A DNA stretch of 52,923 nt from JAAYYM01 sp964483395 (GTDB lineage Bacteria; Bacillota; Clostridia; Lachnospirales; Lachnospiraceae), in NCBI GenBank assembly GCA_964483395.1, contig CAZABT010000004.1:1-52923 (forward strand), read 5' to 3'. Below the pieces are notes generated by a model. The model saw only the letters and a program-made list of their open reading frames with translations. It did not search any database and was not told the DNA's origin. The position numbers and the translations under genes were made by a program. Position 1 is the stretch's first letter. Each line of letters begins with the position of its first letter. Positions 7,891 through 16,787 of this stretch are shown here, in pieces.

Positions 7891-8985
7891 TTACATAACA
7901 CTACGTATGCATGACAAAAGCCGTTCATTATCCTCCGGGCGCATGAAGCAGAGACGGATATATTTGTTATCCAGAAATGGAAATGTGGAGCAGTTACGAA
8001 TCATCATTTTCTCCCGGATGGCAGCATCAAACATTGTGTCTGCGGTAATATCATCACGCAGGATACGAACCAGTACAAAATTAGCAGTCGGCTCATAGAC
8101 CTTCAGACCTTCAATTTCACGCAGAGAAGCAACTGTACGTTGACGTTCCTGACGGATCAACTCTTTGGTCTGACAAATATAGGCATCATCCGTGAACATT
8201 AATTTACCTGCGATTTCAGCAAGAGAATTAATTGTCCACGGGTTTTGCTTTGTATTGACAGCCTTGATCAAATCTTTGTTTCCTGTAATGGCATATCCCA
8301 GACGCAGTCCCGGAGCAGCAAAGAATTTAGAAATACCGCGCAGAATGATGATGTTGTTATAGTAGTTTGTCAGTGAGACAGCATTGATCTCATCATATCG
8401 TTCAGCAAACTCAATATAGGTTTCATCTACCATGACACAAATATCATGCTGTTTGCAGATATCGAGAATGGATCGCATATCCTTGCGTGTGATGGCGGAG
8501 GAGGTCGGATTGTTGGGGTTGCAGATGATCAGCAGGTCGATGCTCTCATTTAATTGTGCTTCCAATTGCTCAAGGTTCAGCTGAAAGTCGGCACTTTCCT
8601 TTAAAGGAAAATACAGACTGGTTCCGCCGCCCAGTGAGACCTCACGTTCATATTCTGAATAAGTGGGACCGATGATCATGGCTTTGGCCGGATGTTCAAT
8701 CTGGATAAAGAGTGAAATAAGCTCTGTGGAACCATTGCCTACAATGATGCGGTCATATTCGGTATCACAGTATGCGGCAATTACCTTGCGAAGCTCGGTA
8801 TATTCCCGATCCGGATAGGAGGTGATTGCATCCAGATGAGCAGCCAGTGAGTCTCGCAGCTGAACGGACAATCCCAGCGGATTGACATTGGCACTGAAGC
8901 TGATGATCTCCTCTTTCCTGATTCCGTAAATCTGTTCTATTTTTTCTAAATCACTTCCGTGAAAATGATCCTGATGCTGTAACAT
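7891..8985 (-). CDS. CobD/HisC-like PLP-dependent aminotransferase or decarboxylase
   Basis: This 364-residue fold-type I PLP enzyme resembles threonine-phosphate decarboxylase (CobD) and histidinol-phosphate aminotransferase. FSANVNPLG near the N-terminus is CobD-like. Other motifs are GNGSTELI, CNPNNPTS, VDETYIEF and the Schiff-base lysine K220 in ISKFFAAPGLRLGYA. AGAGGT lies before the ATG at 8985; an upstream in-frame start at 9027 is less likely. No cobalamin or histidine genes are nearby, so the substrate is undecided. It converges on the VWA gene with only ten bases between the stops and no visible terminator. Confidence 0.88.
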   Translation of the reverse strand: MLQHQDHFHGSDLEKIEQIYGIRKEEIISFSANVNPLGLSVQLRDSLAAHLDAITSYPDREYTELRKVIAAYCDTEYDRIIVGNGSTELISLFIQIEHPAKAMIIGPTYSEYEREVSLGGGTSLYFPLKESADFQLNLEQLEAQLNESIDLLIICNPNNPTSSAITRKDMRSILDICKQHDICVMVDETYIEFAERYDEINAVSLTNYYNNIIILRGISKFFAAPGLRLGYAITGNKDLIKAVNTKQNPWTINSLAEIAGKLMFTDDAYICQTKELIRQERQRTVASLREIEGLKVYEPTANFVLVRILRDDITADTMFDAAIREKMMIRNCSTFPFLDNKYIRLCFMRPEDNERLLSCIRSVM

Positions 8986-9026
8986 ACAATTGACCTCTTT
9001 TCCATTAACATAACAAGACATAAACA

Positions 9027-9056
9027 TTGCGAAACAGCATGCAAATATGATATACT
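9027..9056 (+). promoter_or_regulatory. Candidate promoter for the DUF5717 operon
   Basis: TTGCGA at 9027-9032 and TATACT at 9051-9056 are separated by 18 bases. A second, weaker candidate (TTTACA at 9070-9075, TATAGT at 9094-9099, spacer 18) overlaps the palindrome at 9081-9103. Which one is used cannot be told from sequence. Confidence 0.4.
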
Positions 9057-9080
9057 ATTTTCGACATGCTTTACAATCTT

Positions 9081-9103
9081 ATTACACTTCATTATAGTGT
9101 AAT
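9081..9103. promoter_or_regulatory. Palindromic operator-like site between divergent genes
   Basis: ATTACACT at 9081-9088 and AGTGTAAT at 9096-9103 form perfect eight-base arms around a seven-base spacer. The site overlaps a minus-strand promoter candidate for the CobD-like gene (TTGCTT read on the minus strand at 9118-9113, TATAAT at 9096-9091, spacer 16). It also overlaps or directly follows the plus-strand promoter candidates, so a repressor bound here could control both directions. Confidence 0.5.
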
Positions 9104-9135
9104 CTGACAAAAAAGCAACTAAACTTTTGTGAAGA

Positions 9136-12100
9136 GTGGTGAGGGATTTGCGTGAAATAGTTGATAAATTGGTCAACGGCTTTTTTGAATATGAAAACAG
9201 AAAATTAACTATTTCAGAATCCAAGATAGAACTCAGTCTTCATGCAGATGAGGTATATAAGGGCTCTTTTCATATTACCAGCATTGATGGGGTTCTGATC
9301 AAGGGCTGTCTGTATTCCTCCGATGTGCGTATGCATCTGCTTACGAAAGAGTTTGAGGATGCAGATACAGAAGTCTTTTATGAATATACGGCAGTCGGAC
9401 TTACCGAAGGAGATGTGCAAAAGGGAGACATTTATGTTGTTTCAGACAGCGGAGAGTATTATCTGCCTTTTGTCATCAATATTGACCATCATCCCGTGTC
9501 CGGAACACAGGGAGTGATTAAGAATCTCTTTCATTTTGCCAATCTGGCACAGAGTGACTGGGAAGAAGCAGTCAATTTATTTTATTCCAAGGATTTTATT
9601 AAAATATTTGAGGGAAATGAGAGAGTCTGGCTGAATAAGTATAAGGGACTTTCTAAAACTGTCGGTTCAGAACAGAATGTAGATGAATTTCTGGTAGCCG
9701 CAAATAAAAAACAGGCAATCATCTATTCAGCAGAACAGATGAACTTTGCGTTCGAGGACGTAGAGGATGTGGTTGGCGCTGTGGTTTCCGTACAAAAAAT
9801 AGGGTGGGGTTATGTAAACCTGCATGTTGTAAGTGATTCTTTGTTCCTGAGGGTAGAAAAGGAGTCCTTGAGTGACGATGATTTCTTGGGAAATACGTGT
9901 GAACTGCCTATTTTTATTCATGCGGAAGCGATGCATGAGGGTAAAAATTACGGCAGGCTGACATTTTCAAATTATAATCAGTCCTTTGATGTGATTGTGA
10001 CGGCTGAGTTGAAAAGACGTATGAGTACGTCAGGTGCCTTGACAAGAGAGCAACACAAGCTGCAATGGAGACTGATGAAAAACTATATTGCTTTTCGCAC
10101 TCGCCAGATGCCGCTGGGAACATGGGTACGGGATTCCATGAAGATTGTGGAGCGTATGATTACGCTGGATGCAGACAGTCCGGCACCGAGACTTTTTCAG
10201 GCACAGCTGTTGCTTGTGGACGAGCGGGCAAACGAAGCAAAGTGGATATTGGAGCATGTGGCAAATGATATGAACATTCGCAATGCGGGCGAAGAATTAT
10301 ATTGCTATTATTTATATCTGACTACGTTATACAACAGAGAAGAATATTATGTTAACCAGATCGCGGAGGAAGTCAAGGAAATCTTCAAGATGCATAAGAC
10401 GAGCTGGAGGATTTTATGGACGTTGCTTTATCTGGATGAAGAACTGTCGGAACGCCCGGACAAGCGTCTGGCCTTGATCGAGCGGCAGTATGAGGGCGGC
10501 TGTACCAGCCCTGTCATTTATGCAGAAGCCTATCACGATTTTACGACCAATCCGTCCGGTCTTACAAAATTAACGGAATTCGAGATACAGATCTTATTAT
10601 GGGCGGTGCGGAATAAGCAGATGAACAGAGAACTGCTTAAACAGCTTATTTATCTGTCAGGCCGTCAGAAAAATTTTTCAGAAACACTGCTGTTTATTTT
10701 GACAGAAGCCTATAAGATGCAGCAGAGTGATGAACTGGTGGGAGCCATTTGTTCACTTTTGATCAAGGGGAACTGCACGAATGTGAAATATTTTAAATGG
10801 TTTAAACGTGGTGTTGAAGCTGAGATGCGTATTACGAGACTCTATGAATATTTCATGCTGTCCATTCCACTCAGCTATGATGAGATACTTCCGAAACCGG
10901 TCATGATGTATTTTACATATAACAATCATCTGGATTATGTGAGAACAGCATATTTGTATGCCAATATTCTGCGTCATGAGGATGAGATTCCTGAAATGGT
11001 CAGGAGCTATGAACGTTATATGCAGCAGTTTGTTAAGGAGCAGATCATCCAGGAGCGCATCAGCCGTAATCTTGCATATATTTATTCGAGAATTTTAAAG
11101 CCGGAGCTGATATCGGCGGATATGGCGCCGCATTTGACAAAGCTGCTGTTCACACGTGAGGTGACGGTGGACTCTCCAAACATGAAAGAGGTAGTTGTCG
11201 TATACAGCCAGCTCACAGGAGAATTTGTCAGTCCGATTACCAATGGAATCGCTTATCCGCAGGTATATGGCAGAGAGTACGAGATATTTTTGCAGGATGA
11301 AGAACAGAACCGCACACTTCTGCCTGAGGGCAGTGATGTCAAGCTGATGGAGGAAGATGCTTTTGCATATTCCGTACGCGACTTTGTTACAAATAATATT
11401 GGCTTTTGCCTGTATCTGTGTGAAGGAAAAAAACACTATGTGACGATTGATGCAAGAAATGCAGAGTTCTGCAGGGTGTTGGTGGATTCTCCTTTGGTAC
11501 AGGAGGATTATAAGCGGGAAATCAGAGTCATGCTGCTGCACTACTATTATGACTGCGATGACATGGCCGGCTTGGATGAACTGCTCGGCAGCATTGACAG
11601 TGCGGTATTGTGTGCAAAGGACAGAGCTGAACTGGTAGAATATCTTGTGCGCAGAGGAATGTATGAAGAGGGCTACCGCATTGTGGATACCTACGGAATG
11701 GAGCAGATTTCACCAAAGACAAATGTGAAGCTGTGCAGCTATCGTATTGTCCATCAGGAGAATGTGGTGGAGGACAAGCTGCTGGCAATGTGTTATCAGG
11801 CTTTTCGTGCCAACAAATATGACATTGTGACCCTGACGTATCTGACGGCTCATTTTAAGGGCTTGACCAAAGAGATGCGGAACGTATGGAAGGCGGCCGT
11901 CATGTTTGAGGTGGACGCATATTATCTGGAAGAACGATTGCTTATCCAGATGCTTTATACAGGTACGACGGTTGGAGAAAAAGAGGAGATATTTGAGGCA
12001 TATTTACGTGCAGGCTCAAACACGGCAGTAGAATTGGCATATCTATCCTTCAATGCATATGAATATTTTGTACGTGACCGCATGGTGGATGACAGGATAT

Positions 12101-12705
12101 TTATCCATTTACAGCACAATTATGATCGGGGTGAACAGCTGAATGATGCCTGTCGTCTGGCATTGCTGAAACATTATGCCGAAGAAGGGTATGTACAGGA
12201 GGAGAAAAATCGACAAATGATAGCCTCCTTCATCAAGGAATTTATTCATAAAAATATGTACTTTAAATTTTTTATGAAATTTACGGATATCGTGCCGGAA
12301 CTTTTTATGTTTGCGGACAAGACAATCATAGAATATAAGGCAAATCCGCAGACCAAGGTGATACTGCACTATGTCCTGGAGGGGCAGGAGGAGAATGAAG
12401 ACCTGTATAAGCGGGAAGAAATGCGCAATATGTACGGAGGAATCTATACAAAGGAATTTATTCTGTTTTTCGGTGAAAATCTGCAATATTATATTACGGA
12501 GATGAACGGTGAAAAGGAGAAGTTGACAGAAAGCAATTCTGTCAGCGTTTCAGATGTAATCTCGGAAAATAATGAAACCCGTTTTGATCTCTTGAACGAT
12601 ATGGTGGTGGCGCAGACTTTACAGGATGAGGATTCAATGTTCAAGCTGATGGATAAATATGTACAGACAGATTATGTTACGAGCCGGATATTTACGGTAC
12701 GATAA
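9136..12705 (+). CDS. Giant beta-sandwich/TPR-like protein, DUF5717 family
   Basis: A 1189-residue protein I recognise as DUF5717, a family without known function. The first 300 residues are beta-rich and look like two Ig-like modules (LSLHADEVYKGSFHITSIDG; VVSVQKIGWGYVNLHVVSDS). The remainder to about residue 1150 is helical with TPR-like pairs (for example APRLFQAQLLLVDERANEAK and AYHDFTTNPSGLTKLTEFEI). There is no signal peptide or TM segment, so it should be cytoplasmic. The start is uncertain: GTG at 9136 or 9139, neither with a strong ribosome site. It is 14 bases from the Hsp70-like gene. A scaffold role is my inference. Confidence 0.85.
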   Translation: MVRDLREIVDKLVNGFFEYENRKLTISESKIELSLHADEVYKGSFHITSIDGVLIKGCLYSSDVRMHLLTKEFEDADTEVFYEYTAVGLTEGDVQKGDIYVVSDSGEYYLPFVINIDHHPVSGTQGVIKNLFHFANLAQSDWEEAVNLFYSKDFIKIFEGNERVWLNKYKGLSKTVGSEQNVDEFLVAANKKQAIIYSAEQMNFAFEDVEDVVGAVVSVQKIGWGYVNLHVVSDSLFLRVEKESLSDDDFLGNTCELPIFIHAEAMHEGKNYGRLTFSNYNQSFDVIVTAELKRRMSTSGALTREQHKLQWRLMKNYIAFRTRQMPLGTWVRDSMKIVERMITLDADSPAPRLFQAQLLLVDERANEAKWILEHVANDMNIRNAGEELYCYYLYLTTLYNREEYYVNQIAEEVKEIFKMHKTSWRILWTLLYLDEELSERPDKRLALIERQYEGGCTSPVIYAEAYHDFTTNPSGLTKLTEFEIQILLWAVRNKQMNRELLKQLIYLSGRQKNFSETLLFILTEAYKMQQSDELVGAICSLLIKGNCTNVKYFKWFKRGVEAEMRITRLYEYFMLSIPLSYDEILPKPVMMYFTYNNHLDYVRTAYLYANILRHEDEIPEMVRSYERYMQQFVKEQIIQERISRNLAYIYSRILKPELISADMAPHLTKLLFTREVTVDSPNMKEVVVVYSQLTGEFVSPITNGIAYPQVYGREYEIFLQDEEQNRTLLPEGSDVKLMEEDAFAYSVRDFVTNNIGFCLYLCEGKKHYVTIDARNAEFCRVLVDSPLVQEDYKREIRVMLLHYYYDCDDMAGLDELLGSIDSAVLCAKDRAELVEYLVRRGMYEEGYRIVDTYGMEQISPKTNVKLCSYRIVHQENVVEDKLLAMCYQAFRANKYDIVTLTYLTAHFKGLTKEMRNVWKAAVMFEVDAYYLEERLLIQMLYTGTTVGEKEEIFEAYLRAGSNTAVELAYLSFNAYEYFVRDRMVDDRIFIHLQHNYDRGEQLNDACRLALLKHYAEEGYVQEEKNRQMIASFIKEFIHKNMYFKFFMKFTDIVPELFMFADKTIIEYKANPQTKVILHYVLEGQEENEDLYKREEMRNMYGGIYTKEFILFFGENLQYYITEMNGEKEKLTESNSVSVSDVISENNETRFDLLNDMVVAQTLQDEDSMFKLMDKYVQTDYVTSRIFTVR

Positions 12706-12719
12706 AGCAGGAGGCTGTT

Positions 12720-14003
12720 ATGGCATTTGATACAAAGTATGCTGTGGGATATGATTTAAATGATATATGTGCGCAGATGAGCTATTGCAGTCTGAAGGAA
12801 CCGAATCCGGAAACCTTTTCTACAGTAGCAGGCGAACAAAGGTACAATATTCCTGCGGTTCTTTGCAAGAAACCGGAGGTCAGTCAATGGTTTTTCGGAG
12901 AAGAAGCAGAAAAAGCTTCTTCCCATGATGCCGGAATCAAGGTAGAGCATTTGCTGGAAAAAGCCCGTGCAGATGAGAAGCTTCAGATCGAGGATGAGGA
13001 GTACGATCCGGTTGCTTTACTGGCCTTATTTATGAAACGGACGTTGCATATGCTGTGTACGGAAATGGCATTGGAAGATATCGAATCATTGATGATTACG
13101 GTTGATGAATTAGATGAACGAACTTTGCAGGTGCTGGAGAGAGCGGTTCAGGAATTTCCGGTTCCACGGGAAAAAATATATTTTCAAAGCTATGCAGAAA
13201 GCATTTATTTTTATACCATTCATCAGCCGGAGGAGCTGTGGAAACAACGGGTGCTGATATTTGATTATGCAGAACAGGGAATGCGGTATTACAGTCTTCA
13301 TATGAACGAAAGGACGCAGCCTGTTGTGGCGTTCATGGACGAGGGCAGCTATCCGGAGATTGTGAATCCGGAAAGTATGTATCCGGACTTGGACAGCAGT
13401 GAGAGAGAGAGCCGTATTGATGAAGTGATGCTGCAGGCCATGCGAGAATGTGTGGACAGATATGTCATATCGAGCGTATACTTGATAGGTGATGGCTTTG
13501 AGGGCAGTTCCCTGAAGAAGACTTTAAAATATCTGTGTATGGGACGCAGGGTATTTCAAGGGAAGAATCTCTATACGAAGGGTGCGGCCTACAGCGCAAT
13601 GGAAAAACTGGTACCGAGCAGTCACAGTACCACACATATATTTTTGGGCAAGGACAAACTGAAATCAAATTTCGGAGTCAAGGTGCTCAGCGGCGGAAAC
13701 GAAACCTATGCGGCATTGGTTGATGCAGGTGTGAACTGGTATGAGGCAGGAGCCAAGTGTGATTTTATTCTGGCAGAGGAACCGACTGTGCCGATTATCA
13801 TTACGCCGCTTGACGGAAAGGATGTTCGCACCGTTGATGTGGAACTGACCGGGTTGCCGATCAGACCGGCAAAGGCAACCAGAATATCCGTGAAGATTGA
13901 GTTCAAGTCAGAGCATATCGCTGTGATCAGGGTCTATGATCTGGGCTTTGGAGAGATGTATCCGACATCGGGAAAGGTTTGGGACCAAGAGATAGAGTTA
14001 TAG
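12720..14003 (+). CDS. Divergent Hsp70/actin-fold protein, DUF5716 family
   Basis: A 427-residue protein I recognise as DUF5716. Read against DnaK, landmarks fall in order: AVGYDLNDI (about 8-16) for the phosphate-1 loop, NIPAVL for the TPSVV strand, FFGEEAEKA for VGEAAK, RVLIFDYAEQG (177-187) for the DLGGGT phosphate-2 loop, VYLIGDGFEG (253-262) for the adenosine loop LVGGS, and KGAAYSA (287-293) for GAA. A C-terminal beta domain (about 330-427) replaces the substrate domain. The glycines and threonines that hold ATP phosphates are mostly gone, suggesting weak or no ATPase activity. AGGAGG precedes the ATG. Fold assignment is inference from pattern, not alignment. Confidence 0.82.
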   Translation: MAFDTKYAVGYDLNDICAQMSYCSLKEPNPETFSTVAGEQRYNIPAVLCKKPEVSQWFFGEEAEKASSHDAGIKVEHLLEKARADEKLQIEDEEYDPVALLALFMKRTLHMLCTEMALEDIESLMITVDELDERTLQVLERAVQEFPVPREKIYFQSYAESIYFYTIHQPEELWKQRVLIFDYAEQGMRYYSLHMNERTQPVVAFMDEGSYPEIVNPESMYPDLDSSERESRIDEVMLQAMRECVDRYVISSVYLIGDGFEGSSLKKTLKYLCMGRRVFQGKNLYTKGAAYSAMEKLVPSSHSTTHIFLGKDKLKSNFGVKVLSGGNETYAALVDAGVNWYEAGAKCDFILAEEPTVPIIITPLDGKDVRTVDVELTGLPIRPAKATRISVKIEFKSEHIAVIRVYDLGFGEMYPTSGKVWDQEIEL

Positions 14004-14015
14004 GAGATACGGAGC

Positions 14016-14855
14016 ATGACAGGGTTGATTTTGTGTTCAGGAGAAATTGCAAAAACGCCATATTATATTTTGGGTCTGGGGATGAATATTTATTCCTGCG
14101 AAGAATTGTGCTTCTATTTGTGCGAAAATTCTTATATACTGGATCGGGATATATTGGACGTAAAGCTTTGCAGATGGCTTGAACGGGAAATAGGTCTGCG
14201 TAAGCTGGGAGCAAAGCTGTGTGCGATGGTAGAAGCCAAGTGTGAACTCAGCGAGTTTGTTTCGACGATTCTGACAGAAACCCATTATTGTACAGAGGAA
14301 GAGATTGAGAGCGTTCGACAGGTGCTTGAGGAAAATGCGAGCCTTGGTTTTTCGCAGAAGCGGAAAGCACGCGGTGACAGTATGCTCCGTTCAAATAAAC
14401 TGTCACTGGCAATTGATGAATATCATTATGTCCTGCAAAGCATGCAGCCGGAGGAGGACAAACAGCTTTACAGCAGTATTTTGCACAATATTGCAACTGC
14501 CTATTCCGGATTGTTTATGTTTGATAAGGCCGGAGAGTATTATAGAAAGGCCTATGAGACAGACCATAATGAGGACAGCTACAGACAATATCTGGCGACG
14601 ATGAGGATTGCGAAGGGACAGGCAGATTATCTGAATATGATCGTGCTCAAGGGGATTGATCAGGAAGCAGCAATGAAGCTGGAAAGTGTGATGCGTGAGA
14701 TTCTGGCAGGAGAGCCTGATACGGAGTATGCAGAGGATGTGAAGAAGATCAAGCAGTTGAAGGCATCCGGAAAAGTGAATGAATTTTATGATGAAATAGA
14801 CCGTGTTCTCTGTGCATGGAAGAGAGACTACCGCAAGGATATGATGAACACATAG
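14016..14855 (+). CDS. TPR-containing protein of the DUF5716/5717 operon
   Basis: A 279-residue cytoplasmic protein of unknown function. The N-terminal 105 residues are unusual (LILCSGEIAKTPYYILGLGMN, many Cys and Leu) and probably helical. Residues 110-200 contain TPR-like units (KARGDSMLRSNKLSLAIDEYHY; LHNIATAYSGLFMFDKAGEYY). The C-terminus is charged and helical. TAGGAG lies before the ATG, 12 bases after the Hsp70-like stop, so the two are cotranscribed. TPR proteins often act as Hsp70 partners, which fits the neighbour but is not shown. Confidence 0.82.
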   Translation: MTGLILCSGEIAKTPYYILGLGMNIYSCEELCFYLCENSYILDRDILDVKLCRWLEREIGLRKLGAKLCAMVEAKCELSEFVSTILTETHYCTEEEIESVRQVLEENASLGFSQKRKARGDSMLRSNKLSLAIDEYHYVLQSMQPEEDKQLYSSILHNIATAYSGLFMFDKAGEYYRKAYETDHNEDSYRQYLATMRIAKGQADYLNMIVLKGIDQEAAMKLESVMREILAGEPDTEYAEDVKKIKQLKASGKVNEFYDEIDRVLCAWKRDYRKDMMNT

Positions 14856-14877
14856 GAAATCAGGCAAAGGAACGAAT

Positions 14878-16077
14878 ATGGGGTTAGTTCATTTTTTTAA
14901 AAAACTATTTTCCAAAAAAGAAGAATATGATTTTGAGTATGATTTCGAGCTGGAACAGGATTCTATAGAAGAAGTGCTGCAGCGTGATACTTTACGCAGA
15001 GCTGATTTGGATGTTCATGATTATAAGGAGCGTGAAAGATATATCCGCGCCTGCTGTGAACAGATGGTGGATGCATCTGCCGAGGTGGACACAGCAAAAC
15101 AGGAGTACCAGCAGATCACCAATCAATTGACCGATATTGAGGAGATTGATGGATTACCTCCTGCGGAACGTGAGGAAATCGTTCAGGCTGCCAAGAAGAT
15201 TGGATTGGTTGAAAAAGAAAATGCAGGCTATCAGCGGCCGGCAATCAAGATCACGGACGAGCAGTATCGTCGTATGGAGGTCGTTGAGGACAGTATTCCG
15301 GAAGCGATTGAGAAAATAAAGAAGGATGAAGAGTATCAGATGGCGGTGAAAAAGGATCTGCATCTGCTGGAGGGAGAAAAGGCATCGCTTTCTTTTGCAA
15401 GACGGGATTTTCGCTCGGCGAATGCAAATGCGAAATCATGGGCAATCATTACGGTATTTGCTGTGCTGCTGTCTTTTTGTCTGTTGGCGATTCTTCAGTA
15501 TACAATGTATATGGAGGTTGAAGCCGGTTATCTGATTGTCATGGGGGTTGCTGCAATTGCGCTTACGGCGGCGTTCACAAGGTATAACAGTACCGCGGCG
15601 GCGCAGAAGAAGACGGAGAAACAATTGAACAGGGCCATCGTTTTGCAGAATCGGGTCAAGATTAAATATGTTAATGTAACAAATGTTCTTGACTATAATT
15701 ATACCAAGTATCACATCAGCAATGCCTATGAACTGGAGTATATGTGGGAGAAGTTTCAGGAGGAGCGTTCAGCCAGAGAGCATTCGGAGAAGATCGTGCA
15801 GAAGATGGATGAGACGAGCAAGGAGCTGGTAAGACTTCTGAAACAGCACAGGGTGAAAGACCCTGCGATATGGGTACATCAGGCGCAGGCGCTCATGAAT
15901 CCAAAGGAAATGGTGGAAATCAGACATTCTCTCATTGTCCGCCGACAGAGACTCCGCAAGAGAATTGATTTTAATAACTTTAATATGGAGTCTGCAAAAG
16001 AGGAAATAGAAGATCTGGTCAGAAAATATCCCAAATATGCAAAGGAAATACTGGCGATCGTATCACAATATGAGTAG
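14878..16077 (+). CDS. Two-TM coiled-coil membrane protein of the DUF5716/5717 operon
   Basis: A 399-residue protein with an acidic N-terminus (KKEEYDFEYDFELEQDS), a long predicted coiled coil (about 55-175), and two TM helices near residues 188-208 (IITVFAVLLSFCLLAILQYT) and 214-235 (GYLIVMGVAAIALTAAF). A second coiled coil (about 240-399) ends in charged helices. With both long arms on the same side it could anchor the three upstream cytoplasmic proteins to the membrane. I recognise no enzymatic motif. AAAGGA precedes the ATG, 22 bases after the TPR gene. Confidence 0.82.
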   Translation: MGLVHFFKKLFSKKEEYDFEYDFELEQDSIEEVLQRDTLRRADLDVHDYKERERYIRACCEQMVDASAEVDTAKQEYQQITNQLTDIEEIDGLPPAEREEIVQAAKKIGLVEKENAGYQRPAIKITDEQYRRMEVVEDSIPEAIEKIKKDEEYQMAVKKDLHLLEGEKASLSFARRDFRSANANAKSWAIITVFAVLLSFCLLAILQYTMYMEVEAGYLIVMGVAAIALTAAFTRYNSTAAAQKKTEKQLNRAIVLQNRVKIKYVNVTNVLDYNYTKYHISNAYELEYMWEKFQEERSAREHSEKIVQKMDETSKELVRLLKQHRVKDPAIWVHQAQALMNPKEMVEIRHSLIVRRQRLRKRIDFNNFNMESAKEEIEDLVRKYPKYAKEILAIVSQYE

Positions 16078-16115
16078 ATTCATTTTCAATCACCCTTCAA
16101 GGAGGCTATACTAAG

Positions 16116-16766
16116 ATGAGCATTTTAACTATGCTGACCCAATTACTGAGCGGAATGGTAACATCCACTGAAATCTTTATCCTGACCCTGCTTTTTTCAT
16201 TGCCGCTTGGTCTGCTGATTGCTTTTGGACGGATGTCAAAAAATAAAACTGTACAAACCATTACGAAGGCTTATATATCTATTATGAGAGGCACTCCGCT
16301 TATGCTTCAACTGATGGTTGTTTATTTTGGTCCCTTTTATCTGTTTGGAATCAGAATCACAACTTCTTATCGTTTCATTGCTGTCATTATTGGCTTCGTG
16401 TTGAATTATGCGGCGTACTTTGCGGAAATTTACCGCAGTGGAATTGAATCAATGCCCGTAGGACAGTATGAGGCAGCGAAAGTGCTAGGGTACAGCAAGC
16501 ATCAGACTTTTTTTAAGATCATATTTCCACAGGTAATCAAACGCATATTGCCGCCGGTTACCAATGAGGTCATTACTTTGGTGAAGGATACTTCGCTTGC
16601 CTTTGTAATCGCGGTATCGGAGATGTTTACCAGTGCCAAGGCAATTGCATCAGCGCAGACCACGATGATGCCGTTTGTCATTGCAGGTGTTTTTTATTAT
16701 ATCTTTAATCTGCTTGTGGCTTTTGGTATGGAACAGGCAGAGAAAAAGCTGAGTTATTACAGGTGA
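16116..16766 (+). CDS. Polar amino acid ABC transporter permease (GlnP/HisM family)
   Basis: A 216-residue inner-membrane permease with about five TM helices. It has the family signatures MRGTPLMLQLMVVYFG and, in the EAA loop, GQYEAAKVLGYSKHQTFFKIIFPQ. It forms the channel of an importer for polar amino acids, energised by the ATPase encoded 21 bases downstream. AAGGAGG precedes the ATG. No solute-binding protein gene adjoins it, unusual for this class; the binding protein must be encoded elsewhere. It follows the coiled-coil gene after 38 bases and may be read from the same transcript. Confidence 0.93.
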   Translation: MSILTMLTQLLSGMVTSTEIFILTLLFSLPLGLLIAFGRMSKNKTVQTITKAYISIMRGTPLMLQLMVVYFGPFYLFGIRITTSYRFIAVIIGFVLNYAAYFAEIYRSGIESMPVGQYEAAKVLGYSKHQTFFKIIFPQVIKRILPPVTNEVITLVKDTSLAFVIAVSEMFTSAKAIASAQTTMMPFVIAGVFYYIFNLLVAFGMEQAEKKLSYYR

Positions 16767-16787
16767 ACCTGTGGGTAGGAGAGAACG

